A stretch of DNA of 64,000 nucleotides from Amoebophrya sp. A120 (taxonomy: Eukaryota; Sar; Dinophyceae; Syndiniales; Amoebophryaceae): NCBI GenBank assembly GCA_905178155.1, contig CAJINV010000016.1, forward strand, positions 496,001-560,000, written 5' to 3'. The stretch's first letter is position 1, and every line of letters begins with the position of its first letter. Position numbers and translations under genes: made by a program. Of this stretch, positions 20,901 to 34,000 are shown piece after piece. The notes beneath the pieces were generated by a model. The model saw nothing but the letters and a program-made list of their open reading frames with translations. It was not told where the DNA came from and did no database searches.

Positions 20901-23900
20901 CTCGATCTTGATAGAGGAGTCCGTTTGCTGAAAGAGTTGCGCAGCAGTAGAAGTACTCCCCGCGGCGGAGGCAGTCGCAACAGCCGCTAGGTTCATTTCC
21001 GCATTTTTGAGAGCAGCTGCTGCTCCTGTGCCACCAGCGGCTCCGGGAACAACAGCCATCAAAGTAGACGTCGCATTTGTGTTGCTCGTAGAAGAGGAGG
21101 AGGATTTGAGGGATTTTTTCTTCATCTCAGCCATGGCCTTTAGCGAATGCGCAAACGCGGTGTGGCAGTTGCGTGTAAAGGTTTTCGTGATGAAATTCAA
21201 ATTGTCTTCGAAGTCCTCTGCGTCCGACGTTCTTGCTGCACCAGAAGTGGATCTTGAGGATGTTTGTCCTGCCACGACCTCTTCTAACGTTTGTAACGCC
21301 GGAAAAATCTCCGCGGTGGTAGGGGTCAGCAACTCAGAATCTTTCGGTCGCGCCAGGACCCGTCGGATGCTGTGGCGTTGTTGTTGACCAGAACCCGGTC
21401 GTCCATCTTGTTGTGCAGGAATTCTGCCTGCTTTGTCCACTCGTTGGGCTGCGCGACCTTGTAGTTCTTCCGTGTAGTAATCCTCTGCGCCGACATCGTC
21501 GAGATCAATTTCTGCGCAGAGCACTACTTCCTCATTTTTGTCTTCTTCCTTATGCAAGAACGACCTTGTTGTCGACGAGAAGTTATTTAGGCAGCAGCGA
21601 AAGGTTGGGAAATGGACGGTCGTTTTCGCATAAGATTCTTCGCCGACACTTCTGAGAACTCCTGCCGGTGTCCGCCGTTCTTGCTCTGCAGTCGCAGCTT
21701 CGGCTACTCCGCCTGTGGTCGCTGTACTTCCTCCGCCTGGGAAATTAGTTTTCCCGTCTTTATGTTCCTTCGCCAAAGAATCATTCTGGGATGATGTTGA
21801 TGTTGTTGGTTCTTTTTTTGCTTTTGTAGAATTAGTAGTGCTCGTCATCCTCGTCTTCCGGGCGACATTCAAAAGGGGACACTGCCAGATAGACGACGAT
21901 GCAGTAGTCTTATTATTTCCCGTGCTGGTCGCAAGAAGTTCTTGTAACCTTTTACTGCCCGCCGGTGGATTGTACCCCCCATACACCCTTTTCACTTCCA
22001 TCTGCTCAAACAACTTTCGACTCAGCAACGCACTGGCCAAGATCGAGCCCCAATCCTCCTGCTCATACCTTTTGTTCAGGTCCTCCAGCATCTCTTCGGG
22101 CAGATCCTGTGCGAGCAATGTCAAGCCATTCACCTCAATTTCAATCGGGTCTTCCGGGAAACTCTGGCGCGAGAGCCGGATTATGTCATCTGTTTGCGCT
22201 TTACTTTGTTCGACAGCAGACGGACGCGGCGAGGTGGAGGTTAGAGTACTTTTGTTGGTTGCAGCTGGTTCTGCTGCTGCATCTTCTTGTTTCGAAGTTT
22301 TGATGTTATTGCCGACGTCTTGTGCTGCAATTGCAATTCCTTGTTTTTCTATTTGTTTTTCATCTTCAGTGTTGTCCAGGTTTACCTCCCCAATGTCCTC
22401 TTGTTGTTGTTCCGATTCTACGACTGTCATGGCGTCAATCGGCGGCTCTTTCGCAAGCGAGGCTGGGGTAGAAGAAGGAGTAGTCTGTTGCTGGTCCGAC
22501 GATTCTACTGGTGTTGCTTCAACAAAATCAACAACTTTTGGAACAGCAGCTACGCCGGGTACTAATATTACCTCGCCACTTTGCAGCTCATGCCCCTCCT
22601 CTACTTGCTCCTCGCCGGGCTGCACTGCAGTACCTTCTGTCGCAGCCGGGCTGCAGTACCTTCTGTCGCCGGGCTGCACTTCTGTCGCAGCCGGAGCTGT
22701 TCCTGCGGCTTTTTCCCCCTCCGCTGCAAGAGGAAGAGATGATCCAGATGAGTCTACTTGTTTCATGAGCGGTGTCTGCGCATCATCTGCTCCTTTCGCA
22801 GCTGTCGCACTATTGGCTGCCGTCGTGCCACTTGGAGCGACTGCAACAGCCCCAACTTCTGCCACGACTTCCGCTTGATCATGCTCTTGCTCCACCTTGA
22901 GCCCAGCAGATTCGCGAAAAGCTGAGGCATGATCTCGAACACGTTCAGCATCACCTCCCGAGGGCGTTGCTCTCGACGCTTTGGGTGCTGTGTAGTCCTT
23001 CACCAGAGAGCTGGGCAGCTTCCTACTTTCTACTTCGGCAACATCAAACAAGGGAAACAGCAAGTTCCGCTCCCGCACGATGGAATAGGTCTTGGCTTCA
23101 AAAAATTCGAAGGACACCAAAACTTTTTGCCTTGCGAAATGGAAGATGTGGTTTTTGAAGGTGGTGGAGTGAAGCTGTTGTTGTGTGGATGAAACAGTAT
23201 TTGCAGAACGAGGCCCCCCGCCTCCGGTGCAGCAGAGAAAAAAGAAGTTCACAAATTGCACAAACGGCAGTCTCGCCAGCGCCTGTGACAGGTAGTGCTT
23301 TTTCTCTTCTTCAACATCATTGGACTTCAACTTCTTTGTTTTCGTCGTCTCCGGCCCCCGCGCAGTTGTGGAGGACTTATTGTAGAAGTTTTTACTGCTT
23401 TTTGCGCTCTTCCAGTGGATAATTTCGGTCGTCGCAATCGGATGTTCGTCGGATGAAATAAAATTGTAGTCCGCCGCAGTGATCACGTTTTCGTTCGCCA
23501 GCTCCCGCGCGCTAATGCACACCCGCGCAGTCCCGTGCTGAATCACCAGTGTCTGTTTGAAGTTCGGCCGGAACCTCGACGGGTCCCCCCTGTTTTCCAA
23601 CAAGATCGCAGTCTGTGCCGAGGTACTACTACCCCCGGCAGCTATTTGCTGGTTCATTTTGGAGGAAACGGTTGGCTGGCCAGAAGCCGTTAACTGCTCC
23701 GCTGCAGTGGTACTATGGTCGACCTCAACAACAGAAGTCGTACCAGCGCCCGCTGTTCCTCCGAAATGCCCCTCGTTGCTCACCGCCACTAACAGTTGTT
23801 CCTCGGCTCTGTTTGAAGCCGAGGTACTAGAATTTGTGCCCTGCTCTAGCTGCGCAGTCAAGGGTCCGAAGGCTTCGAAAACTAACCACTCGCCAAGAGT

Positions 23901-26900
23901 CAGGTCGAAGAAAGCGCCGACGGCGGTCGTGTTTACTGCGTTGTCAGTACTAGCAGGTTCTTGCTCGTCGTTGTTCTTGTTCTTCCACTTCCTTCCCGCA
24001 TCTTTCACTTTCGAATTTGACGTCCTTTTCGACGTATCGGTGTAATCGCCGCCCACAGTTGGAACTACAAACGAATCGTCTACATGCACCCGCTCATATT
24101 CCGTGACCTGCAGTCCGCTCGCCTGTACGCTCCCGGCCGGAATGGGGAATGGGTAGGAAAACCCGACTCTTTTACTGAGCGACGATGAAAAGGCTCCATC
24201 AAGCTCAAATTGACCTGGGTCAAAACCACTTACAACTTCGTCGTCCGCATGCTCGTCCTCCCCCGAACAAAAATCAAACGTCCTCTTCTCGTTGAAAGGC
24301 TCTTTGCCCCGCGGTAGGGACGCGTGCGCGGACAAGACTACCCGGTTGACGCTGCCGTCCAGGCCCGCGCTGTCTTCGTGATTAATGAGAAACAGAGCGA
24401 CGGGCAGTCGCTGCGCCAGGGAAAAATTGAGCGTATGTTTGGAAGTAGATGAACTTGTCACGGTGCTTATGCTGCTGCCGTTGGTACTATTCCCACCCTC
24501 AACATGTTCTTGGCGATCAAACGGCAACAACCTCCTTTCCAACTGCAATTTCTTGGAATACTGCACGGAACCGACGCAGCCAAGGAGCGAGCGGTGGCTG
24601 GTTTTATTTCCGATGGTTTCACCAACATTTATGTCCTGTGGTGGTAGAGCAGCAATAGAAGAAGCCGATCCTTCTTCTTCTTTGTCCCGCTGTTCCACTG
24701 GCCGTAGGATATTCTGCTGGACTAGAAAGTCGTACTCCAAACGAAAAATTAAGGCAAAAAAATCCGAGGCGTTGGAAGGGTTTCCATTTGCATAAAGCTA
24801 ATTTTTTTTGAAACACAAGAATCAAAATCAATCGTAGGACTAGGACTTTACTAAAATTTCTTTCTCATCGTTTGATCAACATAACCCCTAACTGCGCCAA
24901 ACAAGGAAATAGCATCTGCAACGCCTGGAACCAATTTCGTATTAGCGCGTGGCACAAGCGAATCGCCCACTGCAAAACCTTCTTCATCTTTCTCAACTGG
25001 CCAAAACCGCCCTGGCCCATCAGATAAATCGTCACCCCGCGGCACACTGCTTTGTCGGAGGAATCAAAGACACACAGCGACCGGGTTTTCTTCGCTTCCG
25101 CTTCGCTTATCAACGCTTTTCGCATAGACAAAAGCTCTTTTTGCTTCTTCTCTTCCAAAGTTTTGTTCCTCAAACCTTTACCGTAGAAAAGAGCGTTCAG
25201 AGGCGGTCCTGACGGAAGTAGATGCTGGGAAGAAGTCGGAGACGTTTTCGCAGTGCTGAGCGGTGGTGCGCCAGCCTGCTGTTCTGGGACGACCGGCATT
25301 GTTTTCGTGGCGGATTGTAGTGCGGTTTCGGCAAAGTCCAAATGGTCATGATCGTCAGAAGAAGTGGAGTCTGAACTTGTTGCAACCGGCAAGTTCATCT
25401 TCACGTCGTCTTGGTCGCCAGCTCGAGTTATTGCCGTTCTTTCATCAGCATCATCATTTTTCTCCCGCCCGGTGCTATCCAGAGCCTTCCTACTTGTCGT
25501 TGTGCCAGCAGGTGGTCCTCGTGTAGCAGGCACGTAGGACTCGGGCAAGATCTTATGGGCTGCAAAAGTATCGCACTCGTATAAATGCATATACAAAAAA
25601 TTTCCTCAGCAAGAGAAATGGAATTTGTCATGCTGATTTGCCTTGGCAACAAGATTTGTATTGCAAGACTTGCATTTATACGAGTACGATACGTTTGCAC
25701 AGGATAGATCTTGAAATCCCGCAAGGTCCCTAGCAACTGCGAGCTGTCGCCCCGACACAAGTCCGCGTAGAAAGTATGGATGGCAAAAATGTCTGGGTCT
25801 GGAAGAGTCATCATGTTTCTGCATGACACAGAAGGTCTGGCATGGACGCTCTAGCATCACAGGTTTCGAGAAGCTTCCGCAATGCCGAATCCGCATGACA
25901 AATCCCCCATTTTGGTGACAGAAAGTGAGCAGCTCGTGCTGCCTGTGCATCAGAGATTTTTGTGTGTTCTGAAATGCGCATCACAAGTTACATCCTTCCA
26001 GACCCAGACATTTTTACACTTGATAGAAAGTCCTCGCGGATAAAACTGGTGCGTTGGAAATCCGGGACAAAAATTGAATCGACTGCGATGGGCAGTCTTT
26101 TATCAAAGGAATTCTATCAAATGCAAATATGTCTGGGTCTGGAAACTTCTAATGCTGAGTTGTATATAGTGAACTCTCTGTAATGCACAGCCAAGCATGA
26201 CAAATATTTGCGTTGCTTAGTGTTTCGCTTTCCGCATGACAAACTGCGCTTTGCATGACAAACAAAAGTGTCTCTTCGTGGACACGCATCACAAATTCTT
26301 CAGTCATGCCAGACAAGCATAACAAACCTTGCATCCTTCCAGACCCAGACATATTTGCAATGCATAAATTCTGGCCTTCTTCAACTGCTCTTCCGGCTCC
26401 CGGGAGGTCACCCCGCCCTGCTCCACCACCACGAGACTTGGTTTAAACTCGATGATTTTGCTCGTGATCGACTGACATCAATTGCAAATATGCCTGAGTC
26501 TGGAAGATTCTGAGACTTGTCGTGGACGTTTTGCATGAGCCATGATGTCTGTGATGCATGCCCTAGCATCACAGCTTTTTTTTGGGGCTTCTTGATGCCT
26601 ATCCCGCATGACAAAGACAAATGCCTTCTCCGCGTAGCAAAAAGTGGACTTTTCTTGCTGCTCATGCAACACAGAGTTTTTTCGAATCCAAAGACAGCAT
26701 CACAAGTTGCAGTCTTCCAGACATCCAGGGATATTTGCACTTTATAACTGAAAGTGCTGCTCCCGCTGGGTGCGGAGAATATCGAGCGATGTGAGGAGAT
26801 TCTTCTGAAAATCGAAGCTGCCCTTACCGAGCAGGAGAATCTTCTTGGAAGTTGTAGAGTTTTGCTTGGTTATAGTTACTCGTAGTTGGGACCCCGTCGT

Positions 26901-28118
26901 GTTGAGGTTGTTGCGCAGAACTTCTACTCCATTGCCATTCACCGCAACAGAAGTTGTTCCATTAATGGACATTGAACCTCCTGTGCCCGCCTGGTCGTCT
27001 CCGTTGTTCTGTTGCTGCATAAAATCGGTTACGAAGTTCGCTGTCATGGCGAAGCCCTCGAACAGGCAGGAGTCTTGAATTTTTTTCCCCGGATCGTTGC
27101 ACTTCTTAATTTTCACGTAGCTCAGCACGTCATTCGCGAGGATACAGGACTCCCGGACACGCTCTGCCTCGAAACTCGTAGTGTAGGTTAGTTGCCGGAA
27201 AGAATTTTTCTGGTCACCAGCGGTTAGGATCTTCTTGCTTTGCTTCGTTCCACCAAGAACTGCGCTATTCTCGATTTTTTCCCTCCACGCTCGCTTTTCC
27301 CTGCTTCTGGGCGGAAACCACGCTCGCTTGACGTTCGTCGCCAGCACCGGCACCAAGGTCACTTTCGCTACTGCCTGCTCGGCCAGCTTGCAGATCGTGT
27401 ACACCAGTTCCTGCCGTTCTTGATCTGACATACCACAAGCTCCTGCAGCGTTAGATTCTTCGACAACGGTGTTAGGTCTTGTTTCTACTGGAAGTGTAGT
27501 AGAAGTGCCCGGGGTCGTTCTCGTCGTCGAAGCTGCGGCTAGTATAAAAATTCCGTGCTCTTTCCCAAAACATTTTTCGTACACCGAATTGACCAAGTGC
27601 AAAGACTGCTGCTCCGAGTACAGTAATTGCTGCTTCTCCTGGAAATTATTCGCCGCCGCACCATTGCCATTGGTTGCAGCCGCCGTTGCGGAGTCGTGCA
27701 GAAGCTGTGCCTGTTTGATATTATTGCCACTACTTCCTCCTGCCGCACCTACGCCGCCCGGCTGCCCGACGAGGACCCTGGTGGCGAAAGAACTACTACC
27801 AGCCTGGGACGACGACACCACATTCGGCGTGACGCCCGAGAAAGCAGCGGCTCCACCTCCTGCGCTAGTAGAACTCGTGTTTAAAAATCGGCTGTTGTAG
27901 CAGTACTCGCACACCCGGGAGCTCTCCTCGTCGGGCCTCAAGTTCGGCACGCGGTGGTCGCTGCAGCGTCGGCAGAAAATGTTGCCACAGAACCGACAGT
28001 GGTGCTTCCGGGTGAAGAAGGAGAAACGGACGCCGCAACGAAAGCAGTAAACGGACTTCTCGTCCGGCACCCAAACCGGGGCCGGATTCGACGCGGAAGC
28101 CGCGGCGAGAAGATTCAT
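17938..28118 (-). CDS. PIKFYVE: 1-phosphatidylinositol-3-phosphate 5-kinase (PIKfyve/Fab1)
   Basis: This lipid kinase makes PI(3,5)P2 on endosomal membranes. Exons 28118-26747, 26470-26367, 26109-26026, 25769-25707, 25548-24886, 24797-20894, 20650-20417, 20190-18839, 18572-18344 and 18077-17938 sum to 2,715 codons. Residues about 15-75 form a FYVE finger (WVPDE, RKHHCRFCG, RVCEYC). A chaperonin-like CCT domain follows (KILLLGKGSFDFQ, IIEFKPSLVVVE, VCRGVTIYLMGQGG). The long middle is low-complexity. The kinase starts near residue 2063: SLSKCDPFQVTGGKSGASF, KYLLKQM, FAFDLKG, WNDTFFL, MDYSVLLLI, IGLIDYVRPYTLDK. A Ser/Thr/Glu-rich insert of about 280 residues splits the lobe after FDLKG. Eight introners interrupt the gene; one GT–AG intron (24798-24885) is less certain. 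Length exceeds human PIKfyve (about 2,100 residues). A GC-rich island lies upstream. Confidence 0.93.
18083..18343. mobile_element. Introner, family A
   Basis: 261 bp between GCTTG copies. In the PIKfyve kinase domain, joins YTLDK to QVEHY. Interior inverted relative to the copy at 18578 in the same gene. Confidence 0.94.
18578..18838. mobile_element. Introner, family A
   Basis: 261 bp between ATCTT copies. Joins VSKED to LDFLR in the PIKfyve kinase domain. Main orientation. Confidence 0.94.
20196..20416. mobile_element. Introner, family F
   Basis: 221 bp between CGTCG copies. Ends TATCCAAGAAAAAAAGTGTG and an inverse with GCAAG. Joins EKEGD to ALLWY in PIKfyve. Confidence 0.91.
20656..20893. 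mobile_element. Introner, family D
   Basis: 238 bp between TCGTC copies. Ends TATGAGAGTGCAC and GTGCACTGTCATA. Joins KIEWT to NEKKH at the start of the PIKfyve kinase domain. Confidence 0.93.
25554..25706. mobile_element. Introner, family G
   Basis: 153 bp between GATCT copies. Joins RDFKI to LPESY in the CCT region of PIKfyve. Confidence 0.93.
25775..26025. mobile_element. Introner, family A
   Basis: 251 bp between GAAAG copies. Joins SARTF to YADLC in PIKfyve. Interior closely resembles the copy at 40358 in the transporter gene. Confidence 0.93.
26115..26366. mobile_element. Introner, family A (diverged interior)
   Basis: 252 bp between AATTC copies. Joins KKARI to PLIKD in PIKfyve. Same subtype as 1579 and 34796. 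Confidence 0.93.
26476..26746. mobile_element. Introner, family A
   Basis: 271 bp between ACTGA copies. Joins EQHFQ to SITSK, a continuous CCT-domain match in PIKfyve. Confidence 0.93.
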
Positions 28119-31020
28119 GGAAGGGAGAGGTGGCACGGACCGTGCTGGTGCTCTTGCAAAAGCATTTTATTTAGGCGCTGCTGTATAGCAGCCGTTGGTG
28201 ACGGCGATTCGCACTTCTGAAGGAGGAGCTGCCGATGTATTTATAAAAAGATCATATGCGTTCATCTTCTACATTATTTATCAATTGCTGATGAAAATAG
28301 GTATCAGCGAGCAAGTCCTCGCTTGCAGCTTCATACACAGATATGCATGAGGACACACTAGCTTTCGAGCTGAAGTACACGATGGCCCCCTGAGGCAGAT
28401 CTTCGTTCTCAAATGATGCGCAGCGCCGCAACCAACAACATGAAAAGGATCAACCAGTAGTCGTGGAAAGGGCCGCCCTAGCCTTACACTTGCACCGAAA
28501 CACGAGAACGACCGAAGCAATACGCGGAACACATGCGCCTTCACCATGACGATGATAGGGCGATCGACGTAACTTGCGAGAGATGACGCACCACGTCCGC
28601 ATGATACTTGCACCCACGCTCTGCGATAGCAGAAAACATCGCCGGGATAGCTATTCCTTTAAGCCTGCACGCCGCACCACGCCCACGCAATCGTTGCGCG
28701 CTGCGACAGCAAAAGGCAACGGTGAGGCAGTTGCTCCGTCATCCACGCACCGTACGTAGGTAGGCAGCGCGGCCAGGCACCAAACGGGGCGGCGCAGGAC
28801 AAACTAGGTTGCGCGCCGGCACACGACAGTGCGAGACAACAAAAACTGCCTGAAGGCCGCGCGCTGTCGGAGTGGCGGAAGCACGCAGGCAATTAGGGGC
28901 GCCAAGCAAAATGAACCCGCCCACCGAAATAAGGGGGCGAGAGGACATGCCGGGGCGAGGGCCCTGGACGTACGAGCACGCCCGGGCGCGGGGGCAGGCT
29001 TCCGCCGAAAGACATCGGCGGGGCCACGAGGGCCGCGGCACGAGGGGCCTCCTAAATGCTTGCGAAATCACGGGCGGGGGGGGGGGGGGCGGGGCGCCAC
29101 ACGTCTTCACTCTGCGGCTTCTGCGGCGCCTTTCCCTTTCTTTGTTGGCGATCGCCTTCCGCAACGCGAAGTTTGTCCGGCGCCCGCGGCGCCCGCGACT
29201 TCTTGGCTGTCTGGCGGTCCCCGGCCCGCCCCTCTTGCGCAGGGCGCGAACCCAAACAAAGAAAGGCCGGGAGGCGGCCCGAGGCGCCCGCGCCCCCCGC
29301 GCGCAAGCTACGCCGCCGGCCCAGGTGGGCCGGCGCCCTGTGTGTTGGCTACTTACCGGGTGCCCTTCGTCCGAGTCCCGGGAAGAAGCCGCGCCGGCTT
29401 TTCTTCCTTCGCACACAGTGCCAGGGGCGCGCACTCACGGGCAAGGGAAAACCACGCCCCCCACCCACTCCCGGGGGCGCGGGGTCGGGCGGGCCGGGCG
29501 GGGAACCGCGCAGGCAGGCGAAGCCAGCCGGGCGCGGTGCCGACACTCCAAGCGCCCACCGAAAGAAACGCGCCGCGATGATCGGAAAACTGTCAGTCGG
29601 CCCGCCCTGATCGGCGCCATGTACTCGATGCACGAGGTCGGGGGCTTGTCGGCGTCCTCCGGGGAAAAAGCGTAGCGCCCAAATGGCGCAGGGCGGGCCT
29701 GGTTGTACAGCGATACGGACGGGGGGCCGCGCTGCCCCCGGTTTCATGGGGCCCGGAGAATAATGGCGGGCCGGCTTCCCAGGCGGCTACTGCGTAGGCG
29801 GGGCGGGGCCCGCCCCGGGCGGCCTGCTCGCGCCTTCCGCTGTAACACCGTAGCAGGCCGCCCCTGCCTCGCCAGAAAGCTTACACTGGTGAAACAGTGG
29901 CAGCATCTTACTCCATCGAAAAGGCAGCGCCATCGGCATCGCAGCATTTCATATGCGACAGATAATATTTCAGTTTGCAACTCCTTGCCGGGAACACAAG
30001 TGCACACATTGCCAAGCGCGCCACACTCTTGGCGTATTCCCGTACTTCTTTTCGAGATGTAGCTGATTTACTCCACTAATAATCATGTGGCATAAAGACC
30101 CTGTTTCTTTTTTTGCTTCAAAGATCCTTGTCCCGGTGTCAGATCACGGCACTTACCTAACTTTCTTTATCTATGGGACGTCACTTCTTTTCTTCTGTGT
30201 TTATCGACTGTCAAACTTTCCGACTGTGCCTTAGCCTAGTGCATACTCTGTTGAGCTAGGAAGTCATAAATTTTGTCTTTTACAGACCCCCTGTTATTCA
30301 TGCTATACTGGCTTCAAATCTTCTTTTTCAATATACAACTATGTACTGCTTAGGGCTGAATTAGAATTACTCTCGGGTTTTATAGAGACGCACTGCTCGT
30401 CTGCTCTGTTCTGCATTGGTAATGGTATTAACTGGTAGAGTTTTGCATCTTTCCTGTCTTGTGAAAAGGATGAGCTGAACGAAAAGCTTTGACTCGTTTA
30501 ACATTTCATAGTGTTTGTTTTGCTTGATATTATGGAAACCTGTTAGTGTTGGAAAGAAAGGAGAAAGTGAAGCCTGCTGGTCGTGCTGTTGCTGGTGGTG
30601 GTACGAGATGAAACGACTCTAAAAACAATTAACGTAATATCGTACTTGTAGGTGAAGTGAAGGCACTTCTACCGTTGGTCTTGGGAAGAAAGATAAAAGT
30701 GTATCCATGAAACGTAAGCCTAAGCGTATAACTAACTCTCTATGCATAAAAATAATTTCAGTCCGACTTATTTTTTTCACTGCCACTGCAAATGAAATAG
30801 GAGCTTTGGTGAAGAAGGCCTTGAAGCAGTGAAACAAGTTCATCTTGTTGAATTTTGTACTACATTGTTCCGCGAGGGGGCGAGCGAAAGTAAAAATCGC
30901 CATCGTCCCGATCGCGCCCCATAGAAGTTTTTTGCATAACCTAATTTTCCCATCCTCAAACTGTTTTGTTTTTCGACTGTTATCCTGACGGATTGGTGGA
31001 TGGTATTTCTGATTCGGGCC
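28119..31020. other. Intergenic, with GC-rich island
   Basis: About 28680-29900 is very GC-rich, including a run of about 14 G near 29075. The remainder (29900-31020) is AT-rich, probably the 3' flank of the two-helix membrane gene. A 94-codon minus frame at 30619-30903 has no supporting feature. Confidence 0.65.
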
Positions 31021-34000
31021 TTATGCCGCGTCAATCACCGCCTGCTCTTCCGTTGTGGCGTTTAACATGCGCTCCCGCAGACTATCCGCATGACTGCCCT
31101 ATCAAGTGCAAAAATGTCTGGGTCTGGAAGAGTGTAGACTTGTCATGCAGATTTTCCATGACCCATGACCATGAGGTCTGGAGTGCGGGACTTAGCATGG
31201 CAGACTCTGTCTGCGAGGTCTCTACCATGCCTATTCTGCATGAGAAACTCCGTTCCAAATTGGTCAAAAGTGGACAGCTTTTGGCACTCATGCAACACAG
31301 ATTTTTGCATGCTTCAGATTTACCATGGCAAGTTGCAATCTTCCAGACCCAGACTACATTTTTGCAATTCATATGCCCACTCCCGATCCGATACTTGGGC
31401 TCGCGGTGGAGATTTTCTTCGGGACGGAGGGCATCTGGCTCTGGGAAACGGCTTATCCGGGTGAAAAATGGGTCCCACACTCCAAAGTCACGCTGCCAAA
31501 TCTGCAAGACAAATGCAAACCCCGACGTTTTGGTCGTGTCGCATGACAACTTTGGCTCTGTCTTGCTGGGAAAGATTTGGGCACGAGCTAGTCCAGCCGC
31601 ACCACAAATTGGAATTGCCCACTACATCCTGATAGATTAGAAAATCAGAATTTTTTCTCAAACACCATTGAAAAAGAACGGAGCTGCTGCGCATGACATA
31701 CACTCTCCGCATGTAGATTTACATGATACATCTGGGGTGTGGACGTCTTTTACTTCGGATAAGGCTTCCTCAAAAGCGACGGCATCTGAACCAGAGCTTC
31801 CTTGTGGGCTGTCGGACTGATAGTGATGGGTTTACAAGTTTTGATTTGAGTACTTTGTTTGTCCTACATCACAAACATCGTTTGTTTTGCATCAGTACGC
31901 ATCACAAATCAAATCTATACTGGTGGTTGGATCTCTGACACTCTTGGCCTTTCCGCGTAGTACGAATCCAACTTAAGGATATCCTGTAAAAAAGTAGTAT
32001 CTCACACAACTTGTAGCAATTGCAATACTGCGTGACAAATCTCATATCTTAGGTGCAGCAGCATCACAAATTCCATTTGTTCTCATGCTAAGCTAATTTG
32101 TATCGCAATTCTTACTAGGAGGGTATGATACTTTTTCTTAGGATACGTGAAGAAGTTTGACAATTGCTCGAACAGAGTCCCTTGTGATCGGCAGATATGC
32201 AAGGCAAATTTGCTGAGTTGAGCCATGATTAGATTTTGTTCACCAGGTATGTTTACTTTCATTCCATCTTGTATTAATTCACATACTCCCTTATGCACTT
32301 TGATAAATGCATTTTCAGACGTGGTCCTGGTGTGGTCCCTAGGTTGCTCTTATGCAAATCTCAAGAACAAATGCTCCGACCAACTCAGCCATATCAACGT
32401 CCGCTGGATAATCACCCTGCGTGAAGTTGTCGTAGTAGTTCAGCACCATGAAGATTTGTCGCTTGAAGTCCCGCAACGCCACTTTCTTTTGCTCTGTATA
32501 GAAATTTTTGATGTTTTTTATGTCGACGGTGTTGTTCTATCTTGGCACGAAACATGATTGAAAATCCGCATGAGAAATCACTCTTCCCTAGGTGCATTTT
32601 GCAACACAAATAATTTTCATACATCTCTAGTACAATAGAATACCGTCCATCTTCTCCTTCATTCGCTTCGATTTATTCTTCGCGACGTCGTAGTGCACGA
32701 CATACTCATACCACAAGCTCATCGCGGCCTCATAGCGGTGCGCCGAGTACCACAGGATCATGACCGCCACACCCATCAGCGCCAACCCAAACGGCGCCAG
32801 CCCGACCTGTTGCGTGGAGTCGTCGTTTTGCTTTTCCTCGGCCGCTCCTGCTGCCATCGTGGAGTTCTATCCTGTGTAGAAACTACGACAGCAGTCCAGC
32901 AATTGAAATTTTTGTCGGTAAGCATCTGCAAATAAATGTTTCTCATGTAACGCAGCCACATAAAAAGCATTTCCTCAATGCTATCCTGAAATTTGTGATG
33001 CTAGGGTCAGGATGAGGCGATCCACATGTGATGGTGATGGTAAGGTTGCAGCTGCACTACCTAAGTTTTAAACACGACCGTACTACGAGCGTAGCAAACT
33101 TGTCATGCGCGACATTCAAAGGCTGTTGGCTTGTCTAGCAAAATCCTAGTGTAGTTGACTCTAGAGAGAAGACGTCGTCGTGTCTTTACACAGGATAAGT
33201 TCGTTGCCGCCGTCGCGTTTGTAACCACTGGCGGTGCGGGGGTAAGTGTGACACCATAGAAGTCACGGGGCTTCTCGACCAGGCGGATCATCCCGGAGGC
33301 AAAGATCTCGTGGACCGGCGCAAAGTCGATGAAGACAAACAGAGCGCCAAACACGAAGAGGCAAACACCGGTCAGCAAACCTATTTTTGATTCACATTCA
33401 ACAAGAGGAGTCTTTTCACGATTTTTGTGAAGATGCAAGGTCACGCACAACATGCCGAGGAGTTTTGTCATGCCTAAATGCGATGTGAAGTCGAAAGAGT
33501 TCAACAAGCCTTTCGGCTTTTTCAATTTCATTTTCCGCTACAGGCACTACACTCATAACTACCTTTCCTCGGGTGGAAGAACAAGCCCTGGAAATCGATC
33601 GCCCCGACATCCGACTTATCAAATGCAAACGCGTCTGGATCTGGAAGATTGCCAGGTTTGTCATGCATATTTTGCATGACCCAGAATGCCTGTAAAGCAT
33701 GACCTAGCATCACATATTCTTAACGGGCTTCCTTATGCCCATTCCGCATGAGAAATGCCGCTCTTCGCGTAGCATAAACTGGACTCCTCTTGCTGGTCAT
33801 GCAACACGGAAGTTTTTAATATCCAAAAGCAGCATCACAAGTTCTTGCAACCTTCCAGAGACCCAGACATATTTGCAATGCATAGGACTCCTCAAACCGC
33901 ACGATCTCCACGTCGTGCGGCAGCGTGCGACTGGGTTCGTACCCGTACGCCTCTGCCTGCGACATCTGCCACTCGTCCGCGCCTATCTCGAGCGAGCGCC

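Noticed and set aside
28829-29675. Overlapping plus-strand frames of 250-267 codons
   Set aside because: Compositional frames of the second GC-rich island, open in several frames at once.
30619-30903. Minus-strand frame of 94 codons downstream of the membrane gene
   Set aside because: No domain and no splice context; AT-rich, most likely 3' flanking sequence.
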